Of a DNA stretch of 64,000 nucleotides, positions 1-8,735 are shown piece by piece. The notes below the pieces were generated by a model that searched no databases, was not told the DNA's origin, and saw nothing but the letters and a program-made list of their open reading frames with translations. The DNA lies in contig JBKEBD010000016.1 of the NCBI GenBank assembly GCA_047972995.1, positions 122,060 through 186,059 on the forward strand. The letters are read 5' to 3'. Position 1 is the stretch's first letter. Each line of letters begins with the position of its first letter. The translations under genes and the position numbers were made by a program. The stretch comes from JBKEDC01 sp047972995. GTDB taxonomy: Bacteria > Bacteroidota > Bacteroidia > Bacteroidales > Prolixibacteraceae.

Positions 1-408
1 TGGCACCGTGAAATCTATTTGCTTTCTTCGAGCTTTGGTAATCGTGATATCTTGCGCCACGACATCATACAACTCTCGATTCAAACCGTTAAGCATACTT
101 GCCAAATCATCTTGAACGTAGAGATCCATCTCCCAATTCATATCGGAACAAAACTGCTTTAGCATTTCATACTTAAAGCCCATCATTCGCCCTTTATAAG
201 AGAAATAGTCGATGGAATTGTTTGCTACCGCCACACGAATTCGTCCCTCTCGGTTTATGCGACCTAAAGGTGATTCGCTAAAATGAGGTTTAGAGGTTTG
301 GTTGTAGTCATTTTTCAACGATATCGACCTCAACTTTAATAGTGATGCTGCAATCAATACGGCGATCACCAATACTATAATAGCTGCTACTTTCTTTCTC
401 ATGCGCAT
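1..408 (-). CDS. MltF-like lytic transglycosylase / solute-binding protein, N-terminal part (cut by window edge)
   Basis: Reading the minus strand from an ATG at 408 (or 402) gives an open frame to the window edge. It begins MRMRKKVAAIIVLVIAVLIA, a signal anchor. A segment resembling a type-3 periplasmic solute-binding domain follows (GRIRVAVANNS, then MGFKYEMLKQF and DVVAQDITITKARRKQIDFT). In Bacteroidota this layout is typical of membrane-bound lytic murein transglycosylase F, which has a binding domain followed by a peptidoglycan-cleaving SLT domain. The SLT part would lie left of the window, so a plain solute-binding protein is not excluded. The start is 6 nt after the porin stop, suggesting co-transcription. 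Confidence 0.6.
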   Translation of the reverse strand, partial: MRMRKKVAAIIVLVIAVLIAASLLKLRSISLKNDYNQTSKPHFSESPLGRINREGRIRVAVANNSIDYFSYKGRMMGFKYEMLKQFCSDMNWEMDLYVQDDLASMLNGLNRELYDVVAQDITITKARRKQIDFTVP

Positions 409-414
409 CAGTTA

Positions 415-2394
415 TTAATCATAAAAAGACCATGCCAAACCAAAACGGTAAGATCTTCGATAGAATGGATAATTAGGTGCTGCCCAATAGTTTCCATCAA
501 ACAAACCGCTTGTTGCGTTCATCATTTGGAAGAAAAAACGAGCACGCTTTAACTTAAAGTTATAGTGTACATTGGTAACGGGGTAATTCCCTATTTTTTG
601 TTCATTTTGCACATAAAACTGACCTGTTGCTGGGTTATAAGCATCGGCATAATAAGCCGAATTATAGCGCACATCGAAACCGATTCTATTATGCAACACT
701 TTTGCCAATGTAAATTTCCAATCAACCCTAAACAAACCTGAGAATGTTGGTAAATTCAACGCCGAACGACTGCTACTTTGCCACTTCATTTGTGCTCGCA
801 CAAACCAATGCTTCGACACGAAATCTTTGTTCGCATAGGCCGATAGCACCAAAAGTTCACCATCGAGCTGTGTGGGCGTAGATGCTTCGTTGTTGTAAAT
901 GTAATTATCTATCAGTGCATAATTAAAGCCTAACGACATGCGCGCTCGTTGAGATTTAATCTTTCCTCTCACCAACATTTCATTGGTGTGGTTAAATCTG
1001 TTGTGCCATATGTAGTGACTAGTGGTGAGGTTATCTTGAAAATAATCAGGCACCAACGAGTTCAACTCCGCCTCTATAGAAAACGTGGTCGTATCATTTT
1101 TAATACGTAGTGGTTTTTCCATATACCCCGACAATTCGGTTTGCCCTGCTTTATATCCTGTGAAATAAAGTTTTCCGCTGAAATCCCACGTCCAGAACTC
1201 GCCTTCTTCTCGCGCAATTCCTCCCCCCACATAAGAGTTAACCATTCTGTCTTTTGCTAAATCGCCTGCAATGGTATCAAACATATTCACAGTTACAACA
1301 TCGTTTCCAATGTAAGCTCGTTTAGAAAATGTAAACTTTCGGTCGGGATTCTCATAAAATTTAATCTGCAAGATATTCGTCAATCTGTTGTAGTAGATGG
1401 TATCGGCAGTAGCTGTAGAGTCGTAGTAGGTGTGCTCAAAGAAGTTATAATCTGGACTTGTTTCGCTAAAAGCTCGCAAATTTGAGCTATACTCGAGCTT
1501 ATACATAAATCCAGTTATCGGACGAAACCGTTCTACCAAATAGCCCGAAGAATCCGCCACTTCTTCTGTTTTTCCTAACTTATATTCATTCACCGTACTG
1601 AAAATTCGATTTTTCACCTCTGAATTTGCATCTGTAAGGTTTACCAAGAATGTTTCCGTTTCTTCGTAAGTGTTCAAGTTACCTTGATCAGGCTGCAATC
1701 CACCGTTTTCTTCTGATCGATGACGGTTTGCCACAAATGCCACGTGCGAATTGAACTGATCGGTTCGATAGGTGGTATAGAGAGCCATATAATTTTGCTT
1801 CGTAGCTTGGCTCTGATAAGAACCTGTTGAGTTGTCAGTATTTAACTGAAATCTGAAATTAAAATTTGGGTTAACATTCTGACTATGGTCAATATTGAAT
1901 AAAGTTTCTGCTCGCACATTTTTATTAAAATTCTGCGCATAAGTCATCACCGAATAAGGCGTAGTAGTATTCAAATATTCCAGATTAGAGGGCAGTTTCA
2001 TGTAGCCCTCCACGTGTCGAGAAAGATAAAAATCGTTGGCGTATTTCCGTTTGAAAAAATCGGCATATTGATAATAGCTTCCTATATTCCCCGTATTTTC
2101 AGGCAATATATTATTCGTGTAGATAGGATCATACAAATGGAAATCTTGTAAAGTTGTATCTATTTCCACGGGTTCAAAATGTGCACCATCTTGTGTTACC
2201 TTCCAAGCTGAAATAATTGAAATAATAGAATCATTCTTATGATTCTCATGCTCATCATCCTCGCCATCAAGAGATTGCTGAGCATCAGGATTGGTATCCT
2301 CTGTACCCGGCAAATCAAACGACTGAACACCCGATTGCGCCCAAGCCGAATGCCCACACAAGGCAACTAATAAAATGATAAAAATATACTTCAT
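415..2394 (-). CDS. Putative outer-membrane beta-barrel porin (Porin_10 type)
   Basis: About 659 residues. The chosen start (2394) gives a clean signal peptide, MKYIFIILLVALCGHSAWAQ. In-frame ATGs at 2400 and 2409 are possible, but a TATATTTG box at 2407-2414 would put transcription start downstream of 2409. An acidic low-complexity stretch (GEDDEHENHKND) follows the signal peptide. The rest is rich in alternating aromatic and polar strands and ends in an aromatic-rich segment (RSYRFGLAWSFYD), as expected for an outer-membrane barrel. The layout matches the Bacteroidota putative porin family Porin_10 (PF14121); substrate unknown. It lies directly upstream of the MltF-like gene. Confidence 0.7.
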   Translation of the reverse strand: MKYIFIILLVALCGHSAWAQSGVQSFDLPGTEDTNPDAQQSLDGEDDEHENHKNDSIISIISAWKVTQDGAHFEPVEIDTTLQDFHLYDPIYTNNILPENTGNIGSYYQYADFFKRKYANDFYLSRHVEGYMKLPSNLEYLNTTTPYSVMTYAQNFNKNVRAETLFNIDHSQNVNPNFNFRFQLNTDNSTGSYQSQATKQNYMALYTTYRTDQFNSHVAFVANRHRSEENGGLQPDQGNLNTYEETETFLVNLTDANSEVKNRIFSTVNEYKLGKTEEVADSSGYLVERFRPITGFMYKLEYSSNLRAFSETSPDYNFFEHTYYDSTATADTIYYNRLTNILQIKFYENPDRKFTFSKRAYIGNDVVTVNMFDTIAGDLAKDRMVNSYVGGGIAREEGEFWTWDFSGKLYFTGYKAGQTELSGYMEKPLRIKNDTTTFSIEAELNSLVPDYFQDNLTTSHYIWHNRFNHTNEMLVRGKIKSQRARMSLGFNYALIDNYIYNNEASTPTQLDGELLVLSAYANKDFVSKHWFVRAQMKWQSSSRSALNLPTFSGLFRVDWKFTLAKVLHNRIGFDVRYNSAYYADAYNPATGQFYVQNEQKIGNYPVTNVHYNFKLKRARFFFQMMNATSGLFDGNYWAAPNYPFYRRSYRFGLAWSFYD

Positions 2395-2406
2395 ATGCAT
2401 AGATGG

Positions 2407-2414
2407 CAAATATA
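2407..2414 (-). promoter_or_regulatory. Possible -7 box of porin gene
   Basis: TATATTTG on the minus strand matches the Bacteroidota -7 consensus TAnnTTTG just upstream of the porin start. No convincing -33 TTTG sits at the usual distance, so this is tentative. Confidence 0.3.
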
Positions 2415-2776
2415 CTAGAAATGCGCAATGAACTTATCATCTTAGCCTGAATTATATCTTTCTCTTCTTAAAATAATGGCATTCTGCCACGGAAATGTAC
2501 CTAAAGGTATTTATGTTTGGAATGCAACGGCTTCTATTAAAGTTTTGCCCAATGAGTAATTAGTTTGGGAAACTCATCGCAAAGTTTTTTGTACTTAAAT
2601 CGAGGTGAGTATTCGTTAAACTACGCCTACTCCATGTAAAGTCAAATTTAGTAATAAATCTGACTAACAAAAATTTAAACCTAATTCCCCGACATTCGAA
2701 GGGTTAGTTACTCTTTTGCCAAAAGTTTTTGTTAGCTTTGTCGCCCAAATAAACTAACCTAAACAAGAAACAACGA
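2415..2776. other. Intergenic region between porin and zinc-ribbon gene
   Basis: About 360 bases between divergent genes. I see no ORF, RNA gene or strong hairpin. It should hold both promoters; a TAGCTTTG box for the plus-strand gene lies at 2733-2740. Confidence 0.5.
2733..2740 (+). promoter_or_regulatory. Possible -7 box of zinc-ribbon gene
   Basis: TAGCTTTG fits TAnnTTTG and lies 36 bases before the ATG at 2777. A TTTG at 2715-2718 is closer than the usual 18-20 bases, so the -33 element is uncertain. Confidence 0.4.
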
Positions 2777-3049
2777 ATGCCACACCACAAAAACATAAGA
2801 TGCCAGAGCTGCGGACTGCCACTTCAAAAAGATCCACAATTTGGGGGAACAAATAGCAATGGTTCTCGTTCGACGGAATATTGTAGTTATTGCTATGAAA
2901 ATGGTCAATTTAAATTCCAAGGAACAGCTATTGAGTTTCAAGATTTTTGTCGAAAGTCTATGATTAATGGCGGTCATGGAAAAATTGAGGCTTGGCTTTT
3001 TACACGAGGTATCCCCCACCTCAAGCGATGGAAATCATCAGTCAAATAG
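2777..3049 (+). CDS. Small zinc-ribbon protein
   Basis: 90 residues. The N-terminus has CQSCGLPL near residues 9-16 and CSYCYENGQF near residues 36-45, giving two CxxC knuckles typical of the putative zinc ribbon family (Zn_ribbon_2, PF12674). The shared pattern also includes GTNSNGSRSTEYC between the knuckles and an RGIPHLKRWK tail. Probably a cytosolic zinc-binding protein; no precise function is established. It stands alone, with its own likely promoter. Confidence 0.75.
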   Translation: MPHHKNIRCQSCGLPLQKDPQFGGTNSNGSRSTEYCSYCYENGQFKFQGTAIEFQDFCRKSMINGGHGKIEAWLFTRGIPHLKRWKSSVK

Positions 3050-3881
3050 TGCCTGAATTAAACCCAACACACTCTTTATTGTTTATAAACCATTACTAAA
3101 TTAAAACAATTCGATGCTTCGAGAATACGTAACGTAAGATGAAAAATCAAGGCGTAGAGAATCCTCGATTCACTAAAATTTTCAATGATTATGAACACAA
3201 AGTATCCAAAACATAAGGCAGAGGTGCTAAATTTGGTACCTTCCTGAATTAAATAAAGACAGAAAAAGGTGCAAAAAAGAATCATTCGGGTTCTGCCTTA
3301 TTATTATCTACCCGTTGGCAGAATTAAATAGTGGCATTTCAATTCAAAATATACGAATCCTTTTTTTTGTATTTGGTTCATTTTTGTTTGAAAAAAGACT
3401 TGGTCGGATGCTCTGACTTGTGTTTTTGTTGTAAAAAGTAGCGGGCGTTACAGGCTACTTGCATTTTTCCCACTAACTAAATTGTAATTTTCTGTGGGAT
3501 AGTGCTTTGTGAAAAAGTGCAAGCTATATTAAGAGAAAGTGAAGCAGATGCATAGCGCCATACAACCAATCGGCACCTCGAAGCGCCCCCTCACAATGAG
3601 GTGAGCAATAGTTTGTACTTTCAATTTACCCACACACTTAGACTTTGTAAATTGTAGAATTGGAAACTAGGGCAATATCTTAAGGCACTCCGGTTATTAA
3701 GGTTTAAGTAGAAATTTTGAAATAAAAAGCCTATTGAACAAGTTAAATATATTCGAATTAAATTCCGCCAACGGGTTATTGTCTTTAAAATTCTATGCTT
3801 AAAATCTACAGTCTTATAAACATAACTTCAAAAGCATTCCACAATACAGTTTTCTTTTAATGAAATTTAAATCAACGAATT
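3050..3881. other. Long gene-free stretch upstream of DoxX gene
   Basis: About 830 bases with only short, compositionally unconvincing ORFs. The central part is the MITE-like element at 3302-3784. I recognise nothing in 3050-3300. The DoxX promoter should lie in 3785-3881, but I see no exact TAnnTTTG box. Confidence 0.5.
3302..3784. mobile_element. MITE-like element with terminal inverted repeats and imperfect target duplication
   Basis: The left terminus at 3310-3329 (ACCCGTTGGCAGAATTAAAT) and the right terminus at 3757-3776 are inverted repeats matching at 18 of 20 positions. They bound a 467-base segment with no credible ORF. The 8 bases just outside on the left (TATTATCT, 3302-3309) and right (TATTGTCT, 3777-3784) match at 7 of 8, like an aged target-site duplication. 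Inside are further hairpins, for example AAGTAGC/GCTACTT near 3437-3465. This is what a miniature inverted-repeat element looks like, but only one copy is visible here. Confidence 0.45.
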
Positions 3882-4283
3882 ATGACAAAAAAAGCTTCTC
3901 CTGTAATGCAGGATATTTGGCTACTCATCTTGCGAGTGGTAGCTGCTGGATCTATGCTAACACACGGCATTCCAAAACTCCTAAACGTAATAAACGGACA
4001 ATTTAGATTCCCCGATCCATTGGGCATCGGCAGTGTTTCTTCTCTACTTCTAGCCACTGGAGCTGAATTCTTTTGCTCAGTATTGGTATTGCTAGGCATC
4101 TACACCCGATGGACATCAATGCCTATTGCATTCTCTATGTTTGTTGCAGTGTTCTTTGCCCATAGTGACGATGTTTTTGCCAAGAAAGAATTAGCTGTTG
4201 TTTATATGCTTTTGTTTATTACACTAAGCGTATTTGGCGGTGGAAATTATGCCGTAGGAAAACTTATGGGGAACAAAGAATAG
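3882..4283 (+). CDS. DoxX family membrane protein
   Basis: 133 residues with four predicted membrane helices (roughly 10-30, 50-72, 78-96, 102-124). It carries DoxX-family features: ILRVVAAGSMLTHGIPKL in helix 1, the SLLLATGAEFFCSVLVLLGIYTRW segment (helix 2 onward) and a glycine-rich end. DoxX proteins are small inner-membrane proteins of loosely defined function, some linked to redox or sulfur metabolism. The gene is monocistronic and ends at a strong hairpin terminator. Confidence 0.85.
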   Translation: MTKKASPVMQDIWLLILRVVAAGSMLTHGIPKLLNVINGQFRFPDPLGIGSVSSLLLATGAEFFCSVLVLLGIYTRWTSMPIAFSMFVAVFFAHSDDVFAKKELAVVYMLLFITLSVFGGGNYAVGKLMGNKE

Positions 4284-4337
4284 TTTTGCTTCTATCGGCT
4301 TTTCAAACCGACAAAGCTGATTTTCTTTATAAAATAC

Positions 4338-4373
4338 AACGAAGGACATTCTCGCGAATGTCCTTCGTTTGTT
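4338..4373 (+). terminator. Rho-independent terminator of DoxX gene
   Basis: A perfect 14-bp stem (4338-4351 with 4356-4369) and a TCGC loop, followed by TTTGTTT on the plus strand. Confidence 0.85.
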
Positions 4374-4396
4374 TCTGTTGGTATCTTCCAACAAAT

Positions 4397-4431
4397 AAAA
4401 AAAAGACTGTGCTCAATCTGAACACAGCCTT
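4397..4431 (-). terminator. Terminator of V-ATPase operon
   Basis: On the minus strand AGGCTGTG and CACAGTCT pair around an 11-base loop and are followed by a T-run. It lies just downstream of the subunit K stop. Confidence 0.8.
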
Positions 4432-4452
4432 TCTAATTTTTAATGCTCGAAA

Positions 4453-4902
4453 CTAGAATGCTCCATTAATCAAGATAACTGCTAGCAATCCGATGATGGC
4501 ATAAAGTTCTGGGAATACAGCCAAAATCATAGTGTTGGCAAATACTTTGTGTCCTGAGCCAATAGCTGCAATACCACTAGCACAAACTTTACCTTGCTGA
4601 ATGCCCGAAAACAAACCAGCCAAACCCATAGCCAAACCAGCTCCAAGCACTGCACCGCCTACCGCTGGAGTAACCTCTCCGGTAGTAAGCAAGGCTTGCA
4701 TTAAGAAAAAGCCCACAAAGCCATAAAGACCTTGAGTACTTGGCAATGCCGAAAGCACCATATAATTACTAAATGATGACGGGTCTTTCTTTGTAGCGCC
4801 GATAGCTGCACTACCTGCAATTGACACTCCGAAAGCACTTCCGATTCCTGATAAACCTACCATTAATCCCAATCCGATGTAAGCTAAAACAATTGGTTCC
4901 AT
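4453..4902 (-). CDS. ntpK: V-type ATPase subunit K (membrane rotor proteolipid)
   Basis: 149 residues and four membrane helices, made of two tandem hairpins as in V-type proteolipids. It forms the ion-carrying c-ring of the V-ATPase. The ion site is visible: Thr56-Gln57 in LPSTQGLYG, Gln102 in GIQQGKV and Glu132 in FPELYAIIG. This set corresponds to the Na+-binding residues of Enterococcus hirae NtpK, so Na+ coupling is plausible but inferred. Last gene of the operon, with a terminator just downstream. Confidence 0.93.
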   Translation of the reverse strand: MEPIVLAYIGLGLMVGLSGIGSAFGVSIAGSAAIGATKKDPSSFSNYMVLSALPSTQGLYGFVGFFLMQALLTTGEVTPAVGGAVLGAGLAMGLAGLFSGIQQGKVCASGIAAIGSGHKVFANTMILAVFPELYAIIGLLAVILINGAF

Positions 4903-4967
4903 AATTTTCTGTATTTAATTTTTATTATTTCGTTTTTATTTGACGTACTAAGTTTAACGTCTAAAAT

Positions 4968-6794
4968 CTAACGCTTAAAAGGGGTATATCTTGCACCACC
5001 TCCTTCAAAGCCTGCATTTTTATAAAATTCCACAAAAGTCAATCGCAAAGGATGGACAGCCGCACCCAAGAGGGCTAAGGCAAAGTTCAACCCATGACCA
5101 ATCAACAAAATCAACAAGGTAACAAGCGGTCCGAGAATAACAACATTCGGACTCAGCTCGAAAGCCAAAGTATTGAACACATTCCCCAAAATGGCACTAG
5201 ATAAGCCCAAAGCAAACAAGCGCACATAAGAAAGAATATCGCCCAACAAACCCGATGCCATGTTGTAGGTATCCCACAAACCAGTACCAAAGTTAGCAAA
5301 AACACTCGATTTCGGACTGTTATAGAAGATTGCAGGAATAGCTCCCACAATTAAAGCAATTAAGGCATACTTATTTGCTACATCTTCCGCCATCATGCCT
5401 TGATTCCCCATCACAAAGATAGGCAATGCCACTGCCACAATGATAACCCATCCGATTTGCGATAATGCGTATTTGAAGCCCGAAAAGACAACCAATCGCA
5501 CTGCTTTCACTAGCATACCAATCACCACCTGAATGAACCCTAAGCCAAAAGCTAGCAACATTAGGTTATCCTGACTAATAATCCACTCCTGATAGTTTCG
5601 CAACCATTCAGCAGCATAAAGCGGATTGCCATCAGGGTCTAACCCAAACATCATACCAAAGAAAGTACCTGTTACGACCCCCATAATGGTAGTAGATACA
5701 CCTAAGGCGAAGCCCAACCAAGCCAAAGGCTTTACGTTGGTTGACACCTTTTTTACCGCCCACAACGAGGCTAACATAATGAGTAAACCATAACCTGCAT
5801 CGCCCAAGCAAAATCCGAAGAAAAGCATATAGAACGGTGCAAAAAGTGGCGTTAAATCAAACTCACGATGAGTTGGCAAGGTGTATAAATCGCCGATGGG
5901 TTCAAACAATCGGTTAAACCAATTATTCTTCAACTTAATCGGACGGTCATCCTCCAAAGTCATCGTTTCTTCTATATAAAACACATGATGCGCATTGAGT
6001 TTTCCCTCGAAATCCGCTGAATCTACCACAGGCACCCATCCACTAATACTTATCACCATATCGTCGGCATATTTATCGCCACTTTTATAAGCAATTTCAA
6101 AATTAAGCTGACTTTGAATGGCAGCATATGCTTCCTCTAGCACTCGCAAAGCATCGGCTGAAATGGCATTAAGTTCCTGTTCCAAGTTGTTAATATTTTG
6201 CTCACAATCTGAAATTTGCAGCTCATAAGAACTCCAAGGATACTGCAACTGCACCTCATCTGCACCGTCAAGCACCAAAGCTTCTTCGCTAGCTCGATTC
6301 ACCACACATAGGTAGTATTCTTTTTCGCCTTCATTCACCGCAAGCACACGCTTATCAGTGAGCTGCTCTACATCGAAAACACCTCTATCGGCAATATAAA
6401 ACGATAAGTTAAAGCCCGATGCCGAGAGCTTTTGGAAAGTCTCTGGAGTATAATCACCCCAAGGAGTCATCAAATCTTCATCTTTTCGTAATTGCTGCAA
6501 ATCTTGCTGTAAAGAAGCCAAAGTTTCATGTGCATCTTCTATGTATTTCACTACCTCCGAAGGACACGCATGAGTACTACCATGAGCTTTCTTTTGCTCA
6601 ACACTTCTGATGGTCATTTCATGAATCAGGTGTGAAATCTTATTGAGCTCCGCAATAACTTCGGCATTCTCTCCTATTTCCTCCACCGTTTTCGTCTGCA
6701 CATGAAGCAATCCTATTTCTCGCAATTGCTCTAAAAAAGTAGCATATTCTTTATGGTAAACCACAAAGGAATATTTTTTCATTGCCTCTATCAT
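4968..6794 (-). CDS. ntpI: V-type ATPase subunit I (a-subunit, stator and ion channel)
   Basis: 608 residues, usual length. The N-terminal half (about 1-320) is cytosolic, with coiled-coil stretches (LQQDLQQLRKDEDL, NINNLEQELNAIS). The C-terminal half holds about seven membrane helices, including FGFCLGDAGYGLLIML and a final LLIGHGLNFALALLGAAVHPLRLTFVEF segment with the conserved arginine region that forms the ion half-channels next to ring K. Its ATG overlaps the subunit D stop by 4 nt, implying translational coupling. Confidence 0.93.
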   Translation of the reverse strand: MIEAMKKYSFVVYHKEYATFLEQLREIGLLHVQTKTVEEIGENAEVIAELNKISHLIHEMTIRSVEQKKAHGSTHACPSEVVKYIEDAHETLASLQQDLQQLRKDEDLMTPWGDYTPETFQKLSASGFNLSFYIADRGVFDVEQLTDKRVLAVNEGEKEYYLCVVNRASEEALVLDGADEVQLQYPWSSYELQISDCEQNINNLEQELNAISADALRVLEEAYAAIQSQLNFEIAYKSGDKYADDMVISISGWVPVVDSADFEGKLNAHHVFYIEETMTLEDDRPIKLKNNWFNRLFEPIGDLYTLPTHREFDLTPLFAPFYMLFFGFCLGDAGYGLLIMLASLWAVKKVSTNVKPLAWLGFALGVSTTIMGVVTGTFFGMMFGLDPDGNPLYAAEWLRNYQEWIISQDNLMLLAFGLGFIQVVIGMLVKAVRLVVFSGFKYALSQIGWVIIVAVALPIFVMGNQGMMAEDVANKYALIALIVGAIPAIFYNSPKSSVFANFGTGLWDTYNMASGLLGDILSYVRLFALGLSSAILGNVFNTLAFELSPNVVILGPLVTLLILLIGHGLNFALALLGAAVHPLRLTFVEFYKNAGFEGGGARYTPFKR

Positions 6795-7393
6795 GCTTCG
6801 TCCTCCATTGCTTCTTTTTTGCTTTTCACAATCTTCTGCGCCGATTTCGAAAGGTTCTCCTCATCTTCTAAGAATCGTTTAATCTTTCGAATGGCATCAA
6901 TATAGCCCGGAATCTGCACCTTTTCATAAAGATTCACCTTTTGAGTAGATTTCTTGCGGGCATTTTCCAGCAATTCCATCTTCCGAAGATAAACCTCACG
7001 TTCGATACCTATTCTTGCCAATTTTTCCACCAGTAGCAATCCATCAAGAAACCACACCGGTTTGGTAAACAACGCAAATGGTTCTTTTTTAAATATAACC
7101 TCTTGCAGAACGGGCGTGTTCACACCTGCAATTTTCTTCCTATCGAGTTTTACATCTTCAATAGTAATAGCATGAACATCAAACTCGCCCCACAATTTCG
7201 ACATTGTATCTAAATCAGCCATTTGTGTTTCAAGCTCTTTCTGAAGGTCTTCCGCTTGCTGCTTAGCCTTCTTCACCTCCACACGCAACGCCGCCTCCTT
7301 GTTTTTCAAGGTAGGCAAAGCTCGCTCACGTACTTTAAGTTGCTTATCGAGCTGCTGCTGCGAGGTTTTATTATATTGAAACTTTACGGCCAT
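6791..7393 (-). CDS. ntpD: V-type ATPase subunit D (central stalk)
   Basis: 200 residues, mostly long amphipathic helices at both ends (KTSQQQLDKQLKVRERALPTLKNKEAAL near the N-terminus; ENARKKSTQKVNLYEKVQIPGYIDAIRKIKRFLEDEE near the C-terminus). This is the coiled-coil rotor shaft that couples the A3B3 head to the membrane ring. It sits 7 nt downstream of subunit B and overlaps subunit I by 4 nt. No separate subunit F gene, its usual stalk partner, is in the operon. Confidence 0.9.
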   Translation of the reverse strand: MAVKFQYNKTSQQQLDKQLKVRERALPTLKNKEAALRVEVKKAKQQAEDLQKELETQMADLDTMSKLWGEFDVHAITIEDVKLDRKKIAGVNTPVLQEVIFKKEPFALFTKPVWFLDGLLLVEKLARIGIEREVYLRKMELLENARKKSTQKVNLYEKVQIPGYIDAIRKIKRFLEDEENLSKSAQKIVKSKKEAMEDEA

Positions 7394-7400
7394 AGTCTAT

Positions 7401-8717
7401 CTACTTCCAGTATTTATCTACAAATTCTTGACGTACCTGCACCTCTTCGCGTTTGAAGTGGTCTTTAAACAATCCCCAAGTTGTATCAAGCATTTTCTCG
7501 GTATCAATATTAATATCAATAGCAAGAATATCTTCTGAATACTTTTTGGCAAACTGCAATGTGCGCTCATCATAGTCGGTCAAATCAAAACCGTTATCTT
7601 GCTTTGTTTTCGCGTTAGCGGCATCAGCATAAAGTCGAATGGCTGCATTCATCACCTGCGGGTGATCTTCACGCGTTTGCTTGCCAATCACCAATTGCTT
7701 TAAACGTGAAAGTGAACGGAATGGATCAACAATCACCTTACCCACATCTGAATCCATACGCAAGAAGAGTTGTCCTTCGGTGATATACCCTGTGTTATCG
7801 GGGATAGCATGGGTAATATCGCCACCATTCAGCGTAGTCACCGCAATAATGGTGATTGAACCACCATGAGGGAACTCTACCGCTTTTTCATATAATCGAG
7901 CCAAATCTGAATATAGTGAACCCGGCATACTATCCTTCGATGGAATCTGATCCATACGGTTCGACACAATCGACAAAGCATCGGCATAAAGTGTCATATC
8001 GGTGAGTAGCACCAACACTTTTTCTTGTTTCTCTTCGGCGAAATATTCCGCAGCAGTCAACGCCATATCTGGAATCAACAGACGTTCCACGGGTGCATCC
8101 TCAGTAGTGTTCACAAAGCTCACGATGCGGTCGAGCGCACCTGCATTATCGAACACATTTTTGAAATATAGGTAATCGTCATTCGACAAGCCCATACCTC
8201 CCAAGATGATTTTATCGGCTTTTGCACGCAATGCCACATTCGCCATTACTTGGTTATAGGGTTGGTCGGGGTCTGCAAAGAATGGAATCTTCTGCCCAGT
8301 CACCAACGAGTTGTTTAAGTCGATACCTGCAATACCTGTAGCAATCAATTGCGAAGGCTGCTTACGACGAACAGGGTTCACAGAAGGACCTCCAGTGTCA
8401 ACAACTCGGCCTTCTACTCTCGGACCTCCATCAATAGGATCACCAAAAGCATTGAAAAAACGTCCGGCCAATTGTTCGCCCACATTCAGCTGCGGCGAAC
8501 GACCTAAGAACACAATCTCGGCATTGGTGGGTATCCCCTCCGTTCCTGCAAAGACCTGCAGAATAACCTCATCGCCCATAATTTTCACCACCTGAGCCAT
8601 GCGCCCATGCACCAATGCCATTTCATCATAGCCCACATCGGTAGCCTTAAGCGTTACCGTTGCTTTGGTAAGATTGGTGATTTTTGTATATACTTTTTGA
8701 AATGCTTGAGTTTCCAT
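7401..8717 (-). CDS. ntpB: V-type ATPase subunit B (non-catalytic head subunit)
   Basis: 438 residues, usual length. It belongs to the ATPase alpha/beta superfamily but lacks a Walker A GxxxxGKT; the equivalent region reads VTGQKIPFFADPDQPYNQ, as in other B subunits. GRFFNAFGDPIDGGP and PSKDSMPGSLYSDLARLYEKA are family segments. It alternates with subunit A in the cytosolic A3B3 hexamer. The start lies 19 nt after the subunit A stop. Confidence 0.95.
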   Translation of the reverse strand: METQAFQKVYTKITNLTKATVTLKATDVGYDEMALVHGRMAQVVKIMGDEVILQVFAGTEGIPTNAEIVFLGRSPQLNVGEQLAGRFFNAFGDPIDGGPRVEGRVVDTGGPSVNPVRRKQPSQLIATGIAGIDLNNSLVTGQKIPFFADPDQPYNQVMANVALRAKADKIILGGMGLSNDDYLYFKNVFDNAGALDRIVSFVNTTEDAPVERLLIPDMALTAAEYFAEEKQEKVLVLLTDMTLYADALSIVSNRMDQIPSKDSMPGSLYSDLARLYEKAVEFPHGGSITIIAVTTLNGGDITHAIPDNTGYITEGQLFLRMDSDVGKVIVDPFRSLSRLKQLVIGKQTREDHPQVMNAAIRLYADAANAKTKQDNGFDLTDYDERTLQFAKKYSEDILAIDINIDTEKMLDTTWGLFKDHFKREEVQVRQEFVDKYWK

Positions 8718-8735
8718 GCACTTAATTTTATCTAG

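Noticed and set aside
3076..3285. 69-codon minus-strand ORF
   Set aside because: Hydrophobic, compositionally odd, no recognisable domain, in gene-free DNA next to the MITE-like element.
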